DNA from: JAQIBY01 sp964418565
GTDB taxonomy: Bacteria > Bacteroidota > Bacteroidia > Bacteroidales > ML635J-15
Assembly (NCBI GenBank): GCA_964418565.1
Contig: CAYQMB010000173.1
Location: 1 to 5,041, forward strand
Length of the DNA stretch: 5,041 nucleotides
Direction: 5' to 3'
The notes beneath the pieces are model-generated. The model saw only the letters and a list, made by a program, of their open reading frames with translations. It did no database searches and was not told the DNA's origin. The position numbers and the translations under genes are program-made. Each line of letters starts with the position of its first letter. The stretch's first letter is position 1. This document shows, one piece after another, positions 1-5,041 of the stretch.

Positions 1-518
1 CGGGCAACATCATCGGTAAATTCGCCGGGACCAAAGTCAGGTTTCCACGCTTCGGTTGTAATACGGTCAGGCAAAGCTTCGTATTCTCCTGCACGACAAT
101 TGGCCAGATTTTTACGCACATCTGTAAAAGCAGCATGCTCGTAGGCATAAACAGGGATACCTAGCTCATCTCCCACGCGCTTTCCCAGTTGGCGGGCATA
201 TTCAACCGTTTCTTCCATGCTGATACCGGAAACCGGAACCAGGGGACACACATCGGTAGCCCCAAAGCGGGGATGCGCACCACTGTGGCTTGTCATATCG
301 ATCAGCTCTGAAGCTTTTTTAATTCCGCGTATTGCTGCATCCATAACCGGCTCAGGCTCACCAACAAATGTCACCACCGTACGGTTGGTGGCAGCACCCG
401 GATCTACATCCAAAAGTGAGATGCCTTCTACAGACTCTATAGCATCGGTAATTTCTTTGATAACGGACATATCACGTCCTTCGCTGAAATTCGGAACACA
501 TTCTATCAGTTTTGTCAT
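1..518 (-). CDS. ftcD: Glutamate formimidoyltransferase, N-terminal part (cut by window edge)
   Basis: This cytoplasmic enzyme of histidine degradation transfers the formimino group of N-formimino-L-glutamate to tetrahydrofolate, giving 5-formimino-THF and glutamate. Translating the minus strand from the ATG at 518 gives 172 uninterrupted codons that run off the left edge. Family hallmarks are in order: the N-terminal ECVPNFSEGR (residues 6-15), DVDPGAATNRTVVTFVG (37-53), and SHSGAHPRFGATDVCPLVP (77-95). His82 in AHPR matches the position of the catalytic His82 described for the mammalian formiminotransferase. The lysine- and aspartate-rich stretch ending near residue 172 also fits the formiminotransferase fold. 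Whether this is the single-domain form (about 300 residues) or is fused to a cyclodeaminase cannot be seen. The gene lies 40 bp downstream of the DUF4197 lipoprotein gene on the same strand, so co-transcription is likely. The start is firm because the family motif begins at residue 6. No clear Shine-Dalgarno sequence is present, as is usual in Bacteroidota. Confidence 0.96.
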   Translation of the reverse strand, partial: MTKLIECVPNFSEGRDMSVIKEITDAIESVEGISLLDVDPGAATNRTVVTFVGEPEPVMDAAIRGIKKASELIDMTSHSGAHPRFGATDVCPLVPVSGISMEETVEYARQLGKRVGDELGIPVYAYEHAAFTDVRKNLANCRAGEYEALPDRITTEAWKPDFGPGEFTDDVA

Positions 519-558
519 AGCGTTTTCATTTTTTCACAAAAATAACAATTAATCAGGT

Positions 559-1299
559 TTAATCGAGTGAACCAAACACCTTTTTGAGTATTTCTGTAAC
601 ACGTTTTTCAGGATTCTCCCGGATTTGTTGTTCTTCATCAGCAATTAAAACAAACAAGCCATCAATGGTTTTTTCAGTAATATAGGCATTCAGATCCGGG
701 TTAATTTCCGGATCATCTGTCATAAGCCTGGCTTTGTTGTATATTTTCATGATCGGTTCCCAGTGTTTTGTAAGTTCAACCTGACTGGTGGCTTTTTCCA
801 CTTCAGGATAACAAATCCGTTGCAGCTTCTCTTCGGTTTTACGTCTGAAATATTGTGTGGCAGCATCATCTTCTCCATGCAATATATCGGCTGCATCTTG
901 TATCGTCATTTCCTTTAAAGCATTCATAAAAACAGGCTTTACTTTGCCAGCTGCATTCTCTGCTGCACGATTGAGCGTTTTCTCAAAATTTTCTACCTGC
1001 GCATCCAGTCCGAAGTCCAGGGCAGCTTCGCGTACCTTATGGGCTTGCGGCGGAAAAGAAACGTATAACTGATCGTTCTGATAAAAGCCATTGGTTTGAG
1101 ATGCATCCGAAACTGCCTGCCTGATACCCACCTCCAGGGCTTCAGTAAGCCCGTTGCGCATTTCATCCTGGCTTAGCCCGTATTGTGTTTCACCGGGAAC
1201 ACTAACAGAATCAGCCATTTCTTCAAGTACATCGCATCCGCTGAATGCAACTATGGCCATAAGACCAAAAATTAATTTTGTTTTTTTCATGGTTTTCAT
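559..1299 (-). CDS. DUF4197 family lipoprotein
   Basis: This 246-residue protein belongs to the DUF4197 family, whose function is unknown. Residues 1-21 form a lipoprotein signal peptide: basic MKTMKKTK, a hydrophobic core, then the lipobox AFSGC with the acylated Cys at 22. It is therefore predicted to be membrane-anchored and to act in the periplasm or at the outer membrane. The mature part shows the family pattern: GLTEALEVGIRQAV (50-63), the NGFYQND segment (70-76), LNRAAENA (109-116), MTIQDAADILHG (131-142), then DDAATQYFRRKT (144-155), and a helical C-terminal half. The length is normal for the family plus its signal peptide. Met1 (1299) and Met4 (1290) are both possible starts, and either leaves a valid signal peptide. 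The gene is divergent from the START-domain gene with only 48 bp between them, and it precedes ftcD by 40 bp. Nothing in the sequence links it to histidine catabolism, so the pairing may be incidental. Confidence 0.93.
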   Translation of the reverse strand: MKTMKKTKLIFGLMAIVAFSGCDVLEEMADSVSVPGETQYGLSQDEMRNGLTEALEVGIRQAVSDASQTNGFYQNDQLYVSFPPQAHKVREAALDFGLDAQVENFEKTLNRAAENAAGKVKPVFMNALKEMTIQDAADILHGEDDAATQYFRRKTEEKLQRICYPEVEKATSQVELTKHWEPIMKIYNKARLMTDDPEINPDLNAYITEKTIDGLFVLIADEEQQIRENPEKRVTEILKKVFGSLD

Positions 1300-1347
1300 T
1301 ATTTTTTGGCGTAATATTTGAACTGTTAAAAGTAAATAATTTTTTAT
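1300..1347. promoter_or_regulatory. Divergent promoter region between the DUF4197 and START genes
   Basis: This 48-bp, strongly A/T-rich spacer separates two divergent start codons and must serve transcription in both directions unless a promoter sits inside a gene. Near-matches to the Bacteroidota sigma-ABfr -7 element TAnnTTTG occur on both strands. On the plus strand, AATATTTG at 1313-1320 matches 7 of 8 positions. On the minus strand, TACTTTTA read from 1334 to 1327 also matches 7 of 8, with a weak TTGT at 1357-1354 spaced 19 nt upstream as a possible -33 box. Both would give leaders of roughly 20 nt. No good plus-strand -33 box was seen. The region's function is inferred from gene layout, and the exact boxes are tentative. 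Confidence 0.4.
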
Positions 1348-1947
1348 ATGCGCACAATAACCTTTTTAATAACAGGTTTACTTGTCATCATGGCCTTTTC
1401 ACTTAACGCACAGGATGAATGGCAGTTGCAAAAGGATACCGAGCGCATTGACGTATATTTCAAACATTCTGAAAAATACATTTATGACATCCGCGTGAAA
1501 GCAGATTTCCCTGTCCACCATACCATAGTGGTAAAACAAATTAAGGATATTGAATCGTATCCCTCCTGGGTATTCCGCTGCACAGAATCAAAGTGGCTTG
1601 ACAAGTCAGACAAAAATCAAATCATTTACACCATTACTGATATTCCCTGGCCATTTACTGACCGGGATGTTGTTACAAAGATTGAGGGTCCGTATCAGGA
1701 TAAAAAATCCATCAGAATTGAATCAAGGGCATTGCCGGATTACATTCCCGAGTCAGAAAAACACGTCAGACAGCAATATTCATCAGTGAAATGGCATATA
1801 CAACCAGGGATGGAAAATTCAACACAAATCACGTATACACTACGCCTGCGTATAGAAAAAGAAGTACCTGATTTTATCGTGGCAATGATCACAACCAAAG
1901 GACCTTATGAAAGTTTTAAAAGTCTGATGGATATGCTTAGCCATTAA
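1348..1947 (+). CDS. Exported START-domain (SRPBCC-fold) lipid-binding-like protein
   Basis: This 199-residue protein carries a Sec signal peptide: MRTITF, a hydrophobic core, and SLNA with predicted cleavage at A21|Q22. It is therefore periplasmic or secreted and carries no lipobox. The mature protein is essentially one START domain (StAR-related lipid transfer, SRPBCC superfamily). Supporting features are the opening W25-LQKD-ERIDVYFKH segment (25-40), the YPSW segment (71-74), IIYTITDIPWPFTDRD (92-107, the highly typical PWPxxDRD signature), and a C-terminal amphipathic helix around 175-199 that closes the hydrophobic pocket in this fold. START domains bind lipids, sterols or other hydrophobic ligands, but the ligand here cannot be read from sequence. 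Length is normal for a stand-alone bacterial START protein. The gene is divergent from the DUF4197 lipoprotein and is followed by 318 bp of non-coding DNA, so it is probably monocistronic. Confidence 0.9.
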   Translation: MRTITFLITGLLVIMAFSLNAQDEWQLQKDTERIDVYFKHSEKYIYDIRVKADFPVHHTIVVKQIKDIESYPSWVFRCTESKWLDKSDKNQIIYTITDIPWPFTDRDVVTKIEGPYQDKKSIRIESRALPDYIPESEKHVRQQYSSVKWHIQPGMENSTQITYTLRLRIEKEVPDFIVAMITTKGPYESFKSLMDMLSH

Positions 1948-1973
1948 AATTGTGGAAGGGTTACATGTATACG

Positions 1974-2009
1974 AACCTTAGTATGTAAAGGTTACCTAAG
2001 ACTTTTATT
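1974..2009 (+). terminator. Weak candidate terminator after the START gene
   Basis: Beginning 27 nt after the TAA stop, AACCTT (1974-1979) can pair with AAGGTT (1988-1993) across an 8-nt loop. A T-rich tract (CTTTTATTATT) follows about 9 nt further on. The six-base stem has only two G-C pairs and the T-tract is not immediately adjacent, so this is a poor intrinsic terminator by standard rules. Location is its main support. Confidence 0.22.
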
Positions 2010-2232
2010 ATTTAGAACCTCTCTAAATCCACCCCTGCATCGTTAACTTTCTATTGCAATGGAATTTATGCTTCAGAACGAGGCGAAATGCATCTAAATA
2101 TAATAAATTAACATGCAAGCTTTTCATGCTTTTTTATCCACACAGCTCATAATTTTATACTTTATCACACACAGATGCAGTATACGCATTTTCACTTAGG
2201 ACAAAAACGCAACTTTAAAATGAAATGCAACG

Positions 2233-2240
2233 TATCTTTA
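2233..2240 (+). promoter_or_regulatory. Candidate -7 box for the large repeat-protein gene
   Basis: TATCTTTA matches the Bacteroidota -7 consensus TAnnTTTG at all but the last fixed position. It lies 25 nt before the ATG at 2266, which would give a short leader. No matching TTTG -33 box is found at the usual 19-21 nt spacing, so the call is weak. A second, poorer match (TACTTTAT) lies at 2158-2165. Confidence 0.22.
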
Positions 2241-2265
2241 TCTAAACCCCTTAAGATAATATGTT

Positions 2266-5041
2266 ATGAAGGTACTTGTTGTTACACTATCTGCCATTTT
2301 GCTGAGCATTACAAGCTTTGCTCAGTCTGTTCCGCCCGATACGGCTTCCACCGATCCGGCAAATCCCAACCCGCTTTTTGTTTCTGCAGGAATAAATTTT
2401 GAAGATTATTTTCTTCCTGAAAAAAAAGGAACAAACATTCATAGCATTCAAAATATAAGAGCAGAAAATGCTCATCAACAATACTTTTATTTTTCAGCAC
2501 AAATGCCGGCAGGCAGCGATCTGGATTTTCATTTTTCAGTGCCAACAGGGGTTATTACAGGCATAGCTGCATATTACAACAACGGTACCGATCTTTTATA
2601 TATTGACCACATTGAATCACCACGCACTTCTGATGTTTTACGGCTGAGCAATACACAAGTCCCGGCAGGAGCCAACATCACTCTAAAAACCTGGTTTTCC
2701 AAAGACATGAGTGGAAAAACCCTTTCATTATCAGCGGTAAAAAGGCCACAAAACAATCAGACTAAACTCATAAACGTTAGCACGAGCACATATACAGCTC
2801 AGGAATTGGTAGAAGACATCCTGGTAACTGGTTGCCTGGAAGCTTTTAATGTCACATACAACGGCGACCCTGTCAGTCTGGGATATTTTTCCGGAAGTAT
2901 GGGAAGCACTGCGTTTGATGAAGGTATTGTTTTAACAACGGGTGATGCCAGCCTGGCCGAAGGTGGTAACAGCTCAGGAAGTACCGGGTACAATTCAACA
3001 GGGGGTACAGATTCTGATTTGCAGGCTCTGATTCCAGGCTACACAGTTAATGACGCAGCTATTCTGGAGTTTGATTTCATCCCGGCCAGCGACAGCCTGG
3101 TGTTTGATTTTATTTTCGGTTCGGATGAATACCCCGAATGGGTAAGCTCCGATTACAACGATGTATTTGGATTTTTTCTCTCAGGCCCGGGTATTGCCGG
3201 ACCTTACACCAACAACGCCATTAATGTGGCTTTGATACCGGGAACAACACAACCCGTAACCATTGATAATGTGAATGATGCTACCAATTCGGCGTGGTAT
3301 GTTGATAATGCTTATGGCGGCGATATTGAATACGATGGTGCTACATTACCAATGCGGGCAAAAGCCGATGTACAGGCCTGCGAAACATACCATATTAAAA
3401 TAGCCATCGGCGATGCAGGAGATGAAGCTTATGATTCTGGTGTCTTTCTGAATGCCAATAGTTTCAAATCAGGTGAAGACTTTATTGCAGAACAATTTAA
3501 TCCTTGGTACCAGACCGATGAAGTGTATGAAGGCTGTCAAACGTATGCTGTTTTTACACGTGTGGATACAACTGATACCTCTGAAGAAATTGCCATTGGG
3601 CTGGATGTTTCTGGTACTGCAACGGAAGGCACAGACATTTCAACAGCACCGGACACCGTATATATATCACCCGGGGAAACAGCCGATACACTAATTATTG
3701 ATAGCTACACCGATGGAATTACCGAAGGTGCAGAATATTTTATATTTACCTATACCAATGGCTGCCCTTGCACACCAGTTGTCAACCATGACACAATCTG
3801 GCTTTATGATGAAATTGATCCGCAGATTAACATGATGAATTCAGGACCAGTGTGCGAAGGAGACTCCGCGACACTAAGCTTCTCCTACAATTCATCTGTG
3901 GATTCCCTTATCGACTGGACATGGCTTGTAAACGGATCAAATGATTCAACCATAACAGTAGCCCCGTCTACAACCACAACTTACACACTTGAAGTAGACT
4001 ATCCCTGTACTACCAGTCATTATACAACAACGCTTACGGTTGACTCGAATGTTGATGCTACGATTGACCCGGTTCCCGATCAATGTGCTGACAACCCTCC
4101 AGTAACGCTTACAGCAGCAGACAGTGGTGGAACATGGAGCGGAACTGGTGTTACCGGAAATCAATTCGACCCGGTGGCAGCTGGTCCCGGAGACCATATT
4201 ATAGCGTACAGCATTACCAATGGTACATGCTCTGATACAGACAGCACAACCATTTATGTGGGAGAATACCTTGATCCCACAATTGACTCCATCGAAGTAC
4301 AATGCCGAACAGATGATGCATTTCTCCTGACAGCAGCCACACCAGGTGGCAACTGGACAGGACCGGGTGTTGTCGGAGGTAATAACCTCAACCCAACCAA
4401 TGCTGGTGTTGGTTTCCACTGGATTTATTACACCCTCACAAACGGTGGCTGTACATCCGTTGACAGCATTGAAATTGAAATCGTAGCAAATGTGGATGCA
4501 ACAATTCATGATCCCGGCAGCTTGTGTGAAACAGAACCCGCAGTAGATCTTGAAGCCAACTGGCATGCCGGCATCTGGAGCGGTACTGGAATTGTTGATG
4601 CCGCCGAAGGTATTTTCGATCCCGCTGTGGCCGGCCCCGGCGATCACCTGATAGAATTCGAAGTAGGTTCCGGTGGTACATGCTCCGATGATGATACCAT
4701 CATGGTTCACGTGGATGCCATGCCGGATGCAAGCATAAACGCAACGGGACCATTCTGTTACCCGGGCGACTCAGTTACACTCACAGCTAGCACAGCTGGT
4801 GGAACCTGGTATGGACCTGCCATTGCTGATTCTGTTACTGGAATTTTCGACCCCTCACTTGTGGGTGCCGGATCAACACAAGTCATTTATTCAGTAGGTA
4901 CAGGTGTATGCTCCGATGCAGACACCACAGACATTTTCGTTAACCCGGCACCAACGGTAACCGTTGGCGCTGATCAGACGCATTGTGATTACGACGTGCC
5001 CGTAACCATTGATGCCGGAGCCGGTTTTAACTACAACTGGT
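2266..5041 (+). CDS. Large secreted choice-of-anchor L protein with tandem Ig-like repeats, N-terminal part
   Basis: An uninterrupted frame of 925 codons runs off the right edge. The start is the first Met after an in-frame TAA at 2257-2259. Residues 1-19 form a Sec signal peptide with cleavage at SFA|Q20. Residues 20-170 are an unassigned, aromatic and probably beta-rich region. Residues 176-400 are a choice-of-anchor L domain: TAQELVEDIL (177-186), FGSDEYPEW (284-292) and IKIAIGDAGDEAYDSGVF (377-394). This domain is found in surface proteins that carry differing C-terminal anchors. Residues 420-515 look Calx-beta-like (VSGTATEGTD at 448-457, DGITEGAEYFIF at 483-494). Residues 526-593 form a PKD/Ig-like domain with C530 and C581. 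Four related Ig-like repeats span 597-896, and another Ig-like unit starts at 897 (VTVGADQTHC). The likely role is surface adhesion or an extracellular stalk. Export by the type IX system is inferred, because the C-terminal sorting domain would lie beyond the window. Confidence 0.92.
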   Translation, partial: MKVLVVTLSAILLSITSFAQSVPPDTASTDPANPNPLFVSAGINFEDYFLPEKKGTNIHSIQNIRAENAHQQYFYFSAQMPAGSDLDFHFSVPTGVITGIAAYYNNGTDLLYIDHIESPRTSDVLRLSNTQVPAGANITLKTWFSKDMSGKTLSLSAVKRPQNNQTKLINVSTSTYTAQELVEDILVTGCLEAFNVTYNGDPVSLGYFSGSMGSTAFDEGIVLTTGDASLAEGGNSSGSTGYNSTGGTDSDLQALIPGYTVNDAAILEFDFIPASDSLVFDFIFGSDEYPEWVSSDYNDVFGFFLSGPGIAGPYTNNAINVALIPGTTQPVTIDNVNDATNSAWYVDNAYGGDIEYDGATLPMRAKADVQACETYHIKIAIGDAGDEAYDSGVFLNANSFKSGEDFIAEQFNPWYQTDEVYEGCQTYAVFTRVDTTDTSEEIAIGLDVSGTATEGTDISTAPDTVYISPGETADTLIIDSYTDGITEGAEYFIFTYTNGCPCTPVVNHDTIWLYDEIDPQINMMNSGPVCEGDSATLSFSYNSSVDSLIDWTWLVNGSNDSTITVAPSTTTTYTLEVDYPCTTSHYTTTLTVDSNVDATIDPVPDQCADNPPVTLTAADSGGTWSGTGVTGNQFDPVAAGPGDHIIAYSITNGTCSDTDSTTIYVGEYLDPTIDSIEVQCRTDDAFLLTAATPGGNWTGPGVVGGNNLNPTNAGVGFHWIYYTLTNGGCTSVDSIEIEIVANVDATIHDPGSLCETEPAVDLEANWHAGIWSGTGIVDAAEGIFDPAVAGPGDHLIEFEVGSGGTCSDDDTIMVHVDAMPDASINATGPFCYPGDSVTLTASTAGGTWYGPAIADSVTGIFDPSLVGAGSTQVIYSVGTGVCSDADTTDIFVNPAPTVTVGADQTHCDYDVPVTIDAGAGFNYNW
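4054..4953 (+). repeat. Four tandem Ig-like protein repeats inside the large secreted protein
   Basis: Four units of 73, 74, 77 and 76 residues begin at D597 (4054), D670 (4273), D744 (4495) and D821 (4726). Each opens with a D-A/P-T/S-I motif, then has Cys, a core of the type GGTWSGTGV, a FDP-x-x-AGPGDH segment, and a closing G-T-C-S-D-T-D followed by a beta strand. The Cys pairs are 607/655, 680/729, 754/806 and 831/882, 48-52 residues apart. Units 3 and 4 share a longer loop before the GIFDP motif that units 1 and 2 lack. Unit 2 is the most divergent, with LNPTNAG in place of FDP-x-x-AG. At DNA level the units are well diverged, so they are old duplications and not a recently expanding array. 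The array probably continues beyond the window. Confidence 0.85.

Larger units (their letters stand above)
1948..2265. other. Non-coding stretch between the START gene and the large repeat-protein gene
   Basis: This 318-bp A/T-rich stretch holds no convincing gene. A plus-strand open frame from 2175 overlaps the following gene in a different frame, and its Cys/His/Lys-rich product resembles nothing known. The stretch contains a weak inverted repeat at 1974-1993, two near-identical 9-mers (AAGGGTTAC at 1956-1964 and AAAGGTTAC at 1987-1995), a short self-complementary octamer ATTGCAAT at 2053-2060, and a weak promoter candidate at 2233-2240. Apart from these I see nothing structured. Confidence 0.6.

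Noticed and set aside
217..552. Plus-strand open frame of 111 codons at the left end
   Set aside because: It lies antisense to ftcD, whose conserved motifs are clear on the minus strand, and its translation has no family features.
2112..2135. Possible terminator: short CATG/CATG or AAGC/GCTT pairing followed by six T
   Set aside because: The stem is only four base pairs in either arrangement, and the site lies about 165 bp after the nearest upstream stop codon. I do not consider it supported.
2175..2402. Plus-strand frame of 75 codons before and into the large gene
   Set aside because: It overlaps the signal peptide region of the large repeat protein in another frame. Its product is a Cys/Lys/His-rich string without a recognisable domain.
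2287..2993. Several short minus-strand frames opposite the N-terminal part of the large protein
   Set aside because: All are short, antisense to a continuous coding frame with recognisable domains, and lack protein features of their own.
3452..3694. Plus-strand frame of 80 codons inside the large gene
   Set aside because: It is an out-of-frame shadow of the Calx-beta-like region.
3946..4710. Minus-strand open frame of 254 codons opposite the Ig-like repeats
   Set aside because: It is antisense to the well-supported repeat protein. Its Cys/Gly/Ile-rich product follows from the Thr-, Ala- and Asp-rich codons on the other strand (ACA reads as TGT), and its regularity mirrors the repeats. It has no recognisable domain or signal.
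4054..4953. CRISPR-like or DNA-level tandem repeat
   Set aside because: The regularity is at protein level only. Units are about 220-230 bp and well diverged in DNA, with no short identical repeats or spacers.

Overview
The window reads as ordinary chromosomal DNA of a member of the Bacteroidota (a Bacteroidales-, Marinilabiliales- or Cytophagia-like heterotroph). The evidence is a large secreted protein with a choice-of-anchor L domain followed by tandem Cys-paired Ig-like repeats, a style typical of type IX-secreted proteins of this phylum. Signal peptides ending in A|Q, A/T-rich leaders without clear Shine-Dalgarno sequences, and near-matches to the TAnnTTTG promoter element fit the same phylum. 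No RNA gene, CRISPR array, insertion sequence or phage gene was seen.

Layout: (1) 1-518, minus strand, the N-terminal 172 codons of glutamate formimidoyltransferase (ftcD, histidine degradation), cut by the left edge. (2) 559-1299, minus strand, a DUF4197 lipoprotein, 40 bp upstream of ftcD and probably co-transcribed with it. (3) 1300-1347, a 48-bp A/T-rich divergent spacer that must hold promoters for both directions. (4) 1348-1947, plus strand, an exported START-domain (lipid-binding fold) protein. (5) 1948-2265, a 318-bp non-coding stretch with a weak hairpin after the START gene and a weak promoter candidate before the next gene. (6) 2266 to the right edge, plus strand, the first 925 codons of a giant secreted, adhesin-like protein: signal peptide, unassigned beta-rich N-terminal region, choice-of-anchor L domain, Calx-beta-like domain, one PKD/Ig-like domain, four related Ig-like repeats of 73-77 residues, and the start of another Ig-like domain.

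The genes do not form one obvious pathway. ftcD is a cytoplasmic catabolic enzyme. The DUF4197 lipoprotein and the START protein are envelope proteins transcribed away from each other, and the big repeat protein is probably an independent unit exported to the surface. The most notable item is the large repeat protein. It is recognisable by domain type, but its full length, anchor and ligand lie outside the window or are unknown. I found nothing that convincingly looks like an undescribed system.
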